DNA of 29,779 nucleotides, taken from positions 1 to 29,779 of the forward strand of contig CAZCAI010000037.1 of NCBI GenBank assembly GCA_964496595.1, written 5' to 3'. The position numbers and the translations under genes were made by a program. The number at the start of each line of letters is the position of its first letter. Position 1 is the stretch's first letter. Shown here one piece after another: positions 15,111-22,585 of this stretch. The notes beneath the pieces were generated by a model. That model saw only the letters and a program-made list of their open reading frames with translations. It ran no database searches and was not told where the DNA came from. The stretch comes from JAAAOZ01 sp964496595 (GTDB lineage: Bacteria; Chloroflexota; Anaerolineae; B4-G1; SLSP01).

Positions 15111-16769
15111 TTAAGATCTCAAATCGATACGCAAACGATGCTTTCCCACCGAAATAACGTCCTTGACATTCACCGGCGTCTCACCGAAGACCCGCTCGCC
15201 ATTGACCCACGTGCCATTGCGCGACTGGTCCTCTAACCAAATTTGATTCCCGCGCTGAAAAATTTTGATATGCTGCTTCGAGATATAGGGATCGTCCGGC
15301 GCGATCTCCCCCCGCCCCAGTACAGTGCTGGGAACGTTTAGGCGGATACAATGTCCCTTACGGGGGCCATTTAGCACCACCAATGCCCCGGCGGAGATAC
15401 TGGGAGGCGGCGTTGCGATAGCGCGCCGTTGGTAACCCATCGCGCATGCCATCTCCCATGCCGAAGCAAAACGCTTCTCCGGCGTCTTCGTCAGCGCGCG
15501 GAGTGCGATCTCCTCTAAGCGCGGGGATACATTGGAGCTCAGTTTGCTGGGGGGCATCGGATCATTATGAATATGCTGCACCAACACGGAAATCGTCGCC
15601 GCGCGGGCCGGCACGCCCGGCTTCATCGGAAACGGCGGGCGACCGGTGAGCATTTCGTACAGAACAACGCCCAACGAGTAGATATCGCTGGCCGGGACGA
15701 CCCGTTGCGCCTGCGCTTGCTCCGGGGAGATGTACTCCGGCGTCCCCACCGTCCGATCCTGCGTCACCGTCACAGAGGAGGTCAATTTAGCGATGCCGAA
15801 ATCGGTGACCTTGACGCGCCCCCGATCACCCACCATGATATTCTCCGGCTTAATATCCCGATGCACGACGTTCTGGAGGTGGGCATAGTGCAGCGCGTCA
15901 CACGCCTGGCCGACGATGTGCACAATTTGCTCCTCCGTCATCGGTTTTCCCACGTACTCGCGCAACGAGACGCCGGGAATGTACTCCATCACCAGGTAAA
16001 AGCGATGATCGTCCGCCCGCCCCGAGCCATAGATCCGACAGATGTTGGGGTGATTCCGCAACGTCTGTCCAATCTTCCCCTCTTGAATGAACTTCTTGAC
16101 GATATAATCGTCATTCACATCCAACACCTTGATGGCCACAGGTTGCCGCTGCGAATCGTACGCCTTGTAGACAACCGACATCCCACCCTGGCCGATCTTA
16201 CCTTCCAACAAAAATCCTTCAAAGTTGGAGTTATGCGCTAACTGCATACTGTCGGTATTTGGCGTAACGACAGGAGATACCTTCTTCTCCGCCGGCGTCC
16301 CGATGTCGCCTTGGGCTGTGAAGCGGAAGGTCGTGTTGCAAATTTGGATCACATCCTCGCGACGCAGGACATGGCGCATCACACGCCTGTTATTGACAAA
16401 CACGCCGTTGACGCTGTCCCGATCATACAACACGCACTCGCCATCCTCGAAGATGATCTGAGCATGCTGGCGGGAGACCATCATGTCTTCTTGCAGAGAC
16501 ACGTCGTTGGAGCGCCCCCGCCCGATGGTCAATCCTTTGCGAGAGGCGGGGATTTCCCAGGATCGCCCCGTCATCTCGCCTTCCAACACAATAAGCTTCG
16601 CCCCCGTCTTCTCGATCAGATCGGTGTTGGTTATATTGCGCGGGACTGGCGGCGGAACTGGGGGCGGGGTTACGGATTGACTCGGAGATGGGGAACGCAA
16701 TTTCGAGAGTAAAAAAATAAGCGCAATGACGATAGCGATTCCCAATCCAATGATAAGATACATCTCCAT
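15111..16769 (-). CDS. Membrane-anchored FHA-kinase-FHA Ser/Thr protein kinase
   Basis: This 552-residue protein starts with a membrane helix (4-22) and a Pro-rich linker. FHA1 (about 57-152) has IGRGRSNDV, VSRQH and NGV. A full Hanks kinase domain (about 184-445) follows, with glycine loop GQGGMSVV (193-200), K214 in VAIK, HRD (303-305), DFG (323-325) and SPE (348-350). FHA2 (about 461-550) has VLGRGE, ISKQH and NGT. The activation segment (326-345) holds several Thr residues that could be autophosphorylated. Most bacterial kinases of this class carry C-terminal outer sensor domains such as PASTA; this one has none, so both FHA domains stay in the cytosol beside the kinase. The first ATG has GGGAG nine bases upstream and is preferred over the ATG two codons later. 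It is the first gene of the FHA row. Confidence 0.94.
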   Translation of the reverse strand: MEMYLIIGLGIAIVIALIFLLSKLRSPSPSQSVTPPPVPPPVPRNITNTDLIEKTGAKLIVLEGEMTGRSWEIPASRKGLTIGRGRSNDVSLQEDMMVSRQHAQIIFEDGECVLYDRDSVNGVFVNNRRVMRHVLRREDVIQICNTTFRFTAQGDIGTPAEKKVSPVVTPNTDSMQLAHNSNFEGFLLEGKIGQGGMSVVYKAYDSQRQPVAIKVLDVNDDYIVKKFIQEGKIGQTLRNHPNICRIYGSGRADDHRFYLVMEYIPGVSLREYVGKPMTEEQIVHIVGQACDALHYAHLQNVVHRDIKPENIMVGDRGRVKVTDFGIAKLTSSVTVTQDRTVGTPEYISPEQAQAQRVVPASDIYSLGVVLYEMLTGRPPFPMKPGVPARAATISVLVQHIHNDPMPPSKLSSNVSPRLEEIALRALTKTPEKRFASAWEMACAMGYQRRAIATPPPSISAGALVVLNGPRKGHCIRLNVPSTVLGRGEIAPDDPYISKQHIKIFQRGNQIWLEDQSRNGTWVNGERVFGETPVNVKDVISVGKHRLRIDLRS

Positions 16770-16952
16770 ATACCAATTCTCCCAAAGTAAATAAGGCTAT
16801 AGGACGATTGCCCCCTCATCGACACACCTTGGCCGTGAATTTCACGAGACACAAAGCAGAAGTGGCTCCCCTGAAAAAAGTTAGGAAAAAGTTAAAAAAG
16901 TTAAAAAAGTTAAAGGAAATTACAAAGCCGCCAAGGCGCTGAGGAAAATAAG

Positions 16953-17294
16953 GTAGTGTAAACTACCCACCTGACACTTCTCTTAGCTCACAGATAAACA
17001 CGAATTAATCTTTTTTACATTTAGGAAATCTTTCCGGCAGCCGATTCTGTGCTTTGGATTTAGAATTGCGAATTGCGAATAATGCTATTGAGTAAAGATT
17101 CAAAATTATAAATTCGCAATTCTAAATTGACTGATTTTAGTTTTATATTGCAGGAAGAGCCATTCCGAGAATGGAAGGATTAAGATACAGCCCAAGATGA
17201 GGAGCTTCTCCGCTGAAAGATCTAAAAAATCCGTGTGATCCGTGAAAATCCGTGAGCTGTTTTCTAAAAGTGTCAGGTAGCTCGTAGTGTAAAC
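16953..17294. mobile_element. Candidate small non-autonomous element with 11-bp flanking direct repeats
   Basis: GTAGTGTAAAC occurs at 16953-16963 and again at 17284-17294. Six bases inside each copy begins an inverted repeat: CCTGACACTT (16970-16979) and its reverse complement (17268-17277), with looser similarity continuing inward on both sides (AGCTCAC-GAT). The symmetry suggests an inserted element of about 320 bp with an 11-bp target duplication. It encodes no protein. I cannot assign a family. Confidence 0.5.
17058..17127. repeat. 17-bp perfect inverted repeat
   Basis: ATTTAGAATTGCGAATT (17058-17074) and its exact reverse complement (17111-17127) are separated by 36 bp, inside the candidate element. 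The AT-rich stem has no T-tract appropriate to either flanking gene. Confidence 0.75.
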
Positions 17295-17320
17295 AGATCC
17301 CCCGAGCTAAAGGGGGGTGC

Positions 17321-17635
17321 CCGACAAAATCAACAAGACCCACATATACCAATTCGGATGTACTTCAAAATTCGTTCAAAATCAACTGTATTATACTATC
17401 TCATTTTTAACTGACAAACAACTGGAACCATTTAGTCTTATGCGCAACACCTCACGCACTCGCCCCCGGGAATAGTCAAAAGCGTCTTGCTCGCTTTGTA
17501 AACGCCCCCAAGACGAAGGCTTGGAGCTAATAGGGGCGACTTTTTCCACAATGCGTAACCGGTCTGCGATCCCTACCAACCCGCCCACCCTCGCTGCTCT
17601 TAGGGTGCTGAGGGATGTCCGACAAAATCCACAAG
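17321..17635. repeat. Direct repeat pair (16 of 17 bases)
   Basis: CCGACAAAATCAACAAG (17321-17337) recurs as CCGACAAAATCCACAAG (17619-17635), just downstream of the cyclase stop codon. Both copies follow a G-rich stretch. They may bound a decayed insertion of about 300 bp. Confidence 0.55.
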
Positions 17636-17645
17636 TCCTAAAACC

Positions 17646-20600
17646 TTAATCGCGTCGCAAGCGCTGCAACGAGGCCAGCAGCGCCACCATATACATCGCG
17701 CGGGAGTGGACCTGATGCGCGTCCTCGCCGGTGAGATCGTTAGCCAATGTGGCGCTCTTTTCGGCCCACTCGCGCGCCCGCGCGTAGGATTTCTGCCGGC
17801 GCAGGAGGCTCGCGCCCATCAGATAAAGGCGCGCGCCTTCTAATGTAACCTCCACCTCCGGCAGATTCAATCCCTGTTCGACGACTGAAAACGCCTGGTC
17901 ATACGCGCATAACGCTTCTAAGGCCGCAGCTTCATGATAATCCAAATCTGCCAGATCTGCCACTCTGTCCGGCGATGGTTCATCTGCCAAGAGCATCTCG
18001 CGAGCCTGATGCAGATGCGCCAGCGCGGTCTCGTATTCCCCCAGGATGGTCAGCGTCTCCCCCAGCAGATGATGCGCCTCGCAGCGCGCCCCGGCGACGG
18101 CGGGATCGCCGCCCTCCGTGGCCGCCAGCACCCGCCGGAAGGCCTGCGCGGCCTGCACGGCCAAATACGAACGCAGCGCGCGCCGCCCCAACTGGAGATT
18201 TGTCGCGATGGCCGTCTCCCACCACTCCCCCTCGAAGGCGTGATAAGCCAACAGAGTCAGCCAATTAGGCGTGGCCTCCTCGTGGTGATAGTCCAGGTAT
18301 TCGGCCAGGCGGCGATGGATGAGCCGCTGCACGCGATGCGTCAGCCCGCGATAGGCAACCTCGCGCACCAGCGGCTGCCGGAAGACTAAAATATCTCCGG
18401 TGGGATCGCGCGGCAGCAGGCCAAAGGGCGAAAGTTGCGGCAAGCGCCGCCGCACGCTCGATTCCGTCTCTTCGCCATAGGCGGCGGTCAAGGTGGCGGG
18501 CGTCATCTCATCGCCGACGACGGCCGCGGCCCGCAGGAGGTGGCGGCTCGGCGGCGAGAGCTGATCGATGCGGCTCTGGATCAAGCCGTAGACCATATCC
18601 GGCAGCGGAAAATCGGATAACTCCCCGGAAAGCTCCCAGGAATCCGCGCGCTGCCGCAAAATACCCGAATCGATGAGCGCGCGCACGGCCTCGGTGGCGA
18701 AGAGGGGGAGACCGCTGCTCCGCTCCGCCACCCAATCGATCACCGATTTAGGCAGAGGTCGATCTTCAAAAAGGTGTTGCACCAGCGTCGCCATCGCCTC
18801 CGTCGAGAGGTAGGAAAGCGGCATCTCGATCACATTCGACATCTCCGGCCAGCCCTCGGCCTCGATGGGCGTCTCACGGTAGGTGACCACGATCAACAGC
18901 GGCGCCGAGGGGGCCGCATGCACCACCGCATCCAACAGCTCCAGCGAGGCGGGGGACATCCAGTGCGCGTTATCGACGACCAACAAGCGCGGCTGCGCCT
19001 CCGCCGCCTTCTGCCACAGCTCCGAAAGCACCGTCTGGCGCTGCATCGCCCGCATATTCGGCGGCAACGAGAGCACATCCGGCGAGGGGGGCATCTCCCA
19101 GCCCATCAACGGCGCGATGAGGGCCGCCCATGTCGCCATGCCGTAGCGCGCCAGCGCCGCGTTCAAGGTCGTTTGGCGTTCCGCTGACGACACATTGCCC
19201 TGGCGCGCCTCATCATCCCCCCGACCGGCAACTAACAACGACCGCAGCACGTTATCCCAAGCAGCAAAGGGCAGGTGCTCGCCATACGAGGGCGCCGATC
19301 CCATGTGAGTCGTAAATCCGCGCTGCTCGGCCAGCTTCACGACCTCCTGCACCAGCCGGCTCTTCCCCACGCCCGCCCGGCCCTGCACCAGCACAACATA
19401 TCCGGCGCCCTCCGCGACTCGATCCAACACATCGGAGAATTGCGCAACCTCTTCCCGGCGGCCGACCAGCGGCGTCTCCATCCCCCTGGCGCCCAAAAAG
19501 ACCCGCCGCCAACGTTGCGCGATAAAGGGGGCAATTGTGCCCTCTTTGCCCTTGAATTTCATCGGCGGCCCCTGCTCGCCCTCGATGCGACGGGCGACAG
19601 CAGCGTGATGCGCCGTTTTCGGCCCCAGCCAGATCTGCCCCGGCGGACAGGTCGCCATCAGCCGGGCGGCGAAGTTCACCTCATCGCCCATCACTGTGTA
19701 TTCGCGCCGCTCACTGGTACCCACGTCCCCGGCGAAGACGAAGCCGGTATTGATGCCAAAATGCAGCGTCTGATCGAAAGCCGCTTGCAGCTCCAGCGCC
19801 GCGAGCACGGCGCGCAGCGGATCATCTTCATGCGCAAACGGCGCGCCGAAGAGCGCCATCACGTAGGCGCCCTTGGGCGAGATACCGATCTTATCGACGA
19901 TGCCATCGTAACGGCGGATGGTATCGCGGATCTGCACGAAGATTCTATTCGGCTCAACGAGCGCCTCCTGCAAACGCGCCGCATCGCCCCAGCACGCCAT
20001 CATCTCTGGATCATCCAAGACGAGCATGAGGATCGTCACCTGACGCAGTTCGCTGTCCCACAGGCGTGTATGTTCCAACGTGGGCGCGGAGGTCAATCGA
20101 TCCAACAGACCCGGCGCCAGGTAGGGCGTCAAAGCGTCCAAACGCGAGAGATACCATTGCAATCGCTGAGGATCCAACAGACTGGGCGGCGTCTGCAACG
20201 GCTCGACATCGAAGCGCGGCGGCAGCGCGCGCAGACGCCGAATGAGGTGCAATCCCTCAGCCACCGCAGTCACCTCTACCTCGCCGGCGCACGCCTCGAA
20301 AGTGCTGGCATCCACCACGGCGGCGTTGGGCGGCGCGGCGCTCTGCGCCCGCCCCACCGCCGCGATGGGCGGCCCGGTCAACAACCACTCTTGCCCGGCC
20401 AGATCCCCCAATCCCAGACCGATCATCCGCCCGCTGCTCAGGCCAATCGCGATTTTCAGCGGGAAGACGCCGAGCGAGGTGGTCACCTGCCCCATCTGGG
20501 CCTGCATCGCCGCCTGCACCTCTAGCGAGGCCGCCATCGCGCGCCAGGCGTGATGCTCGCCCTGAAAGAGCAGAATGCCCGCGTCGCCGCCAAATTTCTG

Positions 20601-20942
20601 GAGATCGCCGCCGTAGCGGGTTGTGATGGGGATCAGGATCTCCAAGAAGCGATTGACCAGCTCGGTCAACTCCACCGCGCCCTCCTCCGAGGCCGCCTGC
20701 GCGAAGCGCTCGGCCAGCGGCGTGAAGCCGTCGATATCGGCGAACATCAGCGTGCCTTCCAGCGAAAGGCCGAGGGGGTCCGTCGTCGGCGCGCTGAGAA
20801 TTGAACGGGCAAGCGTGCGCGGAATATGCGCGGTGACCGCCTGGAACAGATCCTCCGCATATTCCAACAAGGACGGTCTGTAATGAAGGATTCGATTTAG
20901 CCAGTAGGCGCCGGATAGTTCCGATGCGTGGGGGTTGTTCAT
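17646..20942 (-). CDS. Tandem class III adenylyl cyclase with P-loop ATPase and helical C-terminus (soluble-AC-like)
   Basis: This is a 1098-residue cytosolic protein. Cyclase domain C1 (about 60-240) has the metal-binding aspartates D69 (FADIDGF) and D120 (KFGGD) but lacks the catalytic Asn. C2 (about 299-480) lacks the metal aspartates but has K351, T416, N423 and R427 (EYTVMGDEVNFAAR). Together they could form one ATP site in the order seen in mammalian soluble adenylyl cyclase ADCY10. Residues matching its bicarbonate ligands, K116 and R198, are also present. A P-loop ATPase follows (from about 490) with Walker A GRAGVGKS (521-528) and Walker B LLVVDNAH (653-660), then an alpha-helical, probably TPR-like, region (about 880-1098). 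The start is placed at MNNPH because GAGGT sits just upstream; the open frame extends 16 codons further. No cAMP-binding protein is visible in the window. Confidence 0.93.
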   Translation of the reverse strand: MNNPHASELSGAYWLNRILHYRPSLLEYAEDLFQAVTAHIPRTLARSILSAPTTDPLGLSLEGTLMFADIDGFTPLAERFAQAASEEGAVELTELVNRFLEILIPITTRYGGDLQKFGGDAGILLFQGEHHAWRAMAASLEVQAAMQAQMGQVTTSLGVFPLKIAIGLSSGRMIGLGLGDLAGQEWLLTGPPIAAVGRAQSAAPPNAAVVDASTFEACAGEVEVTAVAEGLHLIRRLRALPPRFDVEPLQTPPSLLDPQRLQWYLSRLDALTPYLAPGLLDRLTSAPTLEHTRLWDSELRQVTILMLVLDDPEMMACWGDAARLQEALVEPNRIFVQIRDTIRRYDGIVDKIGISPKGAYVMALFGAPFAHEDDPLRAVLAALELQAAFDQTLHFGINTGFVFAGDVGTSERREYTVMGDEVNFAARLMATCPPGQIWLGPKTAHHAAVARRIEGEQGPPMKFKGKEGTIAPFIAQRWRRVFLGARGMETPLVGRREEVAQFSDVLDRVAEGAGYVVLVQGRAGVGKSRLVQEVVKLAEQRGFTTHMGSAPSYGEHLPFAAWDNVLRSLLVAGRGDDEARQGNVSSAERQTTLNAALARYGMATWAALIAPLMGWEMPPSPDVLSLPPNMRAMQRQTVLSELWQKAAEAQPRLLVVDNAHWMSPASLELLDAVVHAAPSAPLLIVVTYRETPIEAEGWPEMSNVIEMPLSYLSTEAMATLVQHLFEDRPLPKSVIDWVAERSSGLPLFATEAVRALIDSGILRQRADSWELSGELSDFPLPDMVYGLIQSRIDQLSPPSRHLLRAAAVVGDEMTPATLTAAYGEETESSVRRRLPQLSPFGLLPRDPTGDILVFRQPLVREVAYRGLTHRVQRLIHRRLAEYLDYHHEEATPNWLTLLAYHAFEGEWWETAIATNLQLGRRALRSYLAVQAAQAFRRVLAATEGGDPAVAGARCEAHHLLGETLTILGEYETALAHLHQAREMLLADEPSPDRVADLADLDYHEAAALEALCAYDQAFSVVEQGLNLPEVEVTLEGARLYLMGASLLRRQKSYARAREWAEKSATLANDLTGEDAHQVHSRAMYMVALLASLQRLRRD

Positions 20943-21152
20943 AGATACCTCTTGGTAAAACAGCAAAACAGCAAATCGACAAGGCGACAAAGCGACAAAA
21001 CAGCTACTGCTTCTGATATCGGCCCATCACTGGTTGACTCCAATGCCAATGTCGTAGCTCCTCTCTTGTTTCCACATTCCTCTGTAAGAATTGTACTACG
21101 ATAAAAGAGCGACGCAACGGAGAAACGCCGCTCATCCGCCAAAACCAACCAA

Positions 21153-21165
21153 CTTCTGACAGAAG
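21153..21165. promoter_or_regulatory. Perfect 13-bp palindrome, possible operator
   Basis: CTTCTG-A-CAGAAG lies between the divergent cyclase and membrane-protein genes, six bases before a TAGAAT sequence. Operator function is a guess from position and symmetry. Confidence 0.3.
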
Positions 21166-21259
21166 CATGGTAGAATATAAGTGCGTCTCTTTAATTCTAA
21201 AAAATAGCATATCCTCTAGCATCATTTGAACCCCCCACCCTTAACAGGAGTATACGTAT

Positions 21260-21325
21260 ATGGATAGATCCCAAGCCATCACTGTCGTTCGTTATCCAAA
21301 TTGGCTCTTATTGGTTTTTGGGTGA
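21260..21325 (+). pseudogene. 5' remnant of an ORF interrupted by the MITE
   Basis: An ATG with AGGAG upstream opens a frame that now stops inside the mobile element after 21 codons. If the element and one copy of the 9-bp target repeat are removed, the frame reads uninterrupted into the membrane protein that now starts at 21589. The gene may therefore once have been 32 codons longer at its 5' end. Alternatively the upstream frame is accidental. Confidence 0.35.
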
Positions 21326-21550
21326 AATGTTGTATGATCCCGGACTGTCGTAGACCAGTAGGTCTACTGACCTACGGAAGTCCTGAGACAGGCGCTAACG
21401 CGCCAAGCGACCGCCTACGCGGGCGCGGGGGCCTTCCTCGCAGGAGGAAGGTTGGCCGCCAGGCCTGTCCAGAGGCCTTTAGTCCTCGCCCCCCCCCGGC
21501 CAATTCATCCCCAATCTTTCACCCAATTCCCTATATGAGCCATCCAAATT
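21294..21550 (+). mobile_element. MITE-like element, 239 bp, with terminal inverted repeats and 9-bp target duplication
   Basis: The element spans 21303-21541. Its ends are imperfect inverted repeats starting GGCTC, matching at 23 of the first 30 positions and sharing TGGGTGAAA. It is exactly flanked by ATCCAAATT at 21294-21302 and 21542-21550. Inside are a GTAGACC/GGTCTAC hairpin, a CCTTCCTC/GAGGAAGG hairpin (21432-21451) and a run of nine C (21489-21497). It has no transposase and presumably moved with one supplied in trans. Its left end recurs at 29714. A frame opening at TTG 21301 runs through it into the next gene and would add some 96 spurious residues if taken as the start. Confidence 0.85.
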
Positions 21551-21588
21551 ATCATTATTGCAGGAGTATTGCAGGAGAATATAAACGT

Positions 21589-22116
21589 ATGCCAGAATTG
21601 AAACTTCATGAAAAGCCCGATGAAGAAACACTGAAAAAGCGCCGCCGTCATGCACAAATCAAGCAGATCATCACAATAGCGCTGGTCGCGTTTGTGATAT
21701 GTTTCTTCACTTCATTTTTGCTGGGCGTCCCCCAAAGTTACATCGGCGAGTGGTGGATGAAACCGCCACGCTATCCCAACGCCAAGCTAGCTGACTTTCG
21801 CGATGGCGAGGTCTGCCTAATGCATCAGCCAGGCGTCTATTGCTACGAGTGGTTCTATCGCACCGAGGACAGCGTCGAGGAGGTCAAGACGTACTACGAG
21901 AATCTCTCATGGCGCTTCCATGCCCCGATCACCTTCGAGTGGCGCAAAGGGCGCCGCTTCACTAAAGCGTGGGTCGCCGAAGATTGTATTATGCTCACCA
22001 GCAATTTATCTTGTTATCAGATTATCGTCCATCCGGCTCCCGGCGAAGAGGAGACCACCGAGATTTACATCCTTGAACGCGGCGCCATCGGAGATTTCAG
22101 CGAGAGCGAAAAATAA
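21589..22116 (+). CDS. Small bitopic membrane protein with four-Cys outer domain
   Basis: This 175-residue protein has a charged cytosolic N-terminus (1-25), one membrane helix (27-46) and an outer domain (47-175). Cysteines C76, C85, C133 and C142 form two pairs likely to be disulfides. The segment YPNAKLADF...EEVKTYYENL resembles the YPxAK...VxxFYxxxL pattern seen in various small bacterial surface proteins of unknown function; I do not recognise a named family. The start at 21589 is chosen because it has GGAG upstream and gives a clean N-in topology. It is transcribed divergently from the cyclase gene and ends 469 bp before the importer operon. Its 5' region carries the MITE, so its promoter may now be altered or supplied by the element. 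Confidence 0.75.
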   Translation: MPELKLHEKPDEETLKKRRRHAQIKQIITIALVAFVICFFTSFLLGVPQSYIGEWWMKPPRYPNAKLADFRDGEVCLMHQPGVYCYEWFYRTEDSVEEVKTYYENLSWRFHAPITFEWRKGRRFTKAWVAEDCIMLTSNLSCYQIIVHPAPGEEETTEIYILERGAIGDFSESEK

Positions 22117-22427
22117 CCTCCCGCACGGGACACACCTATAATGCCTGCGCTCGTGGTCGCCGCACGCTGACTGAAAACACATTCGAAATATGCCCCAGAC
22201 GCGCGGATTTAACAATCCGCTTGGAGCGAATAGGGTATAATTGCAAAATAGGAAAACCCCATTTTTCCTTCTTTGCTTCTTGCCAATTTCCTTAATCAAG
22301 TGTACAATGATTTCGTCAGGTAAGATCGTGCCAAGAAAATCCCCCAAAACAAACGATTTTATCGACAGTTTTAGATGAAAAACATCTCACCCTGATATGT
22401 GGTCTCAAGAGTAACCTACCGCCGGAC

Positions 22428-22471
22428 ATCGGACAATTCCCCTAGTCCGATCAATTGCCCGACGTTTTTTT
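22428..22471 (+). terminator. Intrinsic terminator with an alternative hairpin
   Basis: TCGGACAATT (22429-22438) pairs with AATTGCCCGA (22453-22462) with one mismatch, followed by CG and seven T (22465-22471). The same left strand can instead pair as ATCGGAC/GTCCGAT (22428-22434 with 22445-22451). It could end transcription from the upstream gene or act as an attenuator. Confidence 0.55.
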
Positions 22472-22519
22472 GAACGCATGCCTTTTTTCTAGGGTATATC
22501 TAGAAGGCAGTAGCATCGC

Positions 22520-22549
22520 TTGACATAATCGACGCCTTTTCTGTAATTT
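22520..22549 (+). promoter_or_regulatory. Sigma-70-type promoter for the importer operon
   Basis: A perfect TTGACA at 22520-22525 is followed after 18 bp by TAATTT (22544-22549), a weak -10. The predicted start near 22556 would give a leader of about 30 nt before the GTG at 22586. Confidence 0.5.
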
Positions 22550-22571
22550 TATGGTGAGTTTATCGGAGAAG

Positions 22572-22579
22572 AAGGAGGT
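22572..22579 (+). promoter_or_regulatory. Shine-Dalgarno deciding a GTG start
   Basis: AAGGAGGT lies six bases before GTG 22586. It fixes that non-ATG codon as the start of the first ATPase gene. Confidence 0.85.
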
Positions 22580-22585
22580 CTCATA

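Larger units (their letters stand above)
16770..17645. other. Repeat-rich intergenic region of about 0.88 kb
   Basis: This lies between two genes pointing the same way and holds no convincing gene. It contains short A-rich tandem repeats of GTTAAAAAA type (about 16878-16914), a GGTAGT/ACTACC hairpin (16952-16967), the 320-bp segment bounded by direct repeats, and phrases such as repeated CCGTG (17231-17255) typical of degenerate intergenic filler. The 13-mer CATATACCAATTC occurs at 16767-16779, covering the kinase start codon, and again at 17343-17355. I see no convincing promoter for the FHA operon, although one should lie here. A 65-codon minus-strand frame at 17391-17588 has no recognisable product. 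Confidence 0.7.
20943..21588. other. Divergent intergenic region (cyclase / membrane protein)
   Basis: This contains an ACAGCAAA/CGACAAAG repetitive stretch directly upstream of the cyclase ribosome-binding site (about 20957-21005), a 13-bp palindrome CTTCTGACAGAAG (21153-21165) that could be an operator, and an AT-rich TAGAATATAA (21171-21180) that could include a -10 element. Its right part is the MITE-like element at 21303-21541. No further gene is supported. Confidence 0.6.
22117..22585. other. Intergenic leader region before the peptide importer
   Basis: No gene is visible. In order it holds a 7-bp hairpin GCGGATT/AATCCGC (22203-22220), a TATAAT hexamer (22236-22241) without a good -35, a terminator-like structure ending in seven T (22428-22471), a TTCTAG/CTAGAA hairpin (22487-22505), and a promoter with perfect TTGACA (22520-22549) followed by the ribosome-binding site of the first ATPase gene. 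Confidence 0.65.

Noticed and set aside
16878..16914. GTTAAAAAA-type repeats considered as a CRISPR or iteron array
   Set aside because: The units are too short, irregular and A-rich, without spacers, and no replication or Cas gene is nearby.
17391..17588. 65-codon minus-strand open frame
   Set aside because: No recognisable domain, no clear ribosome-binding site, and it lies in repeat-rich sequence. It is mentioned only as part of the intergenic description.
19275..20525. 416-codon plus-strand open frame opposite the cyclase gene
   Set aside because: It is antisense to well-conserved cyclase and ATPase motifs, and its Arg/His/Gln-rich composition is typical of a shadow frame.
21301..21588. 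N-terminal extension of the small membrane protein from a TTG codon
   Set aside because: The extension is encoded entirely by the MITE-like element and its flank. The ATG at 21589 has its own ribosome-binding site and gives a sensible topology.
22221..22241. TTGGAG plus TATAAT as a promoter
   Set aside because: The spacing between the hexamers is only nine bases. The TATAAT may still be a -10, but no -35 supports it.
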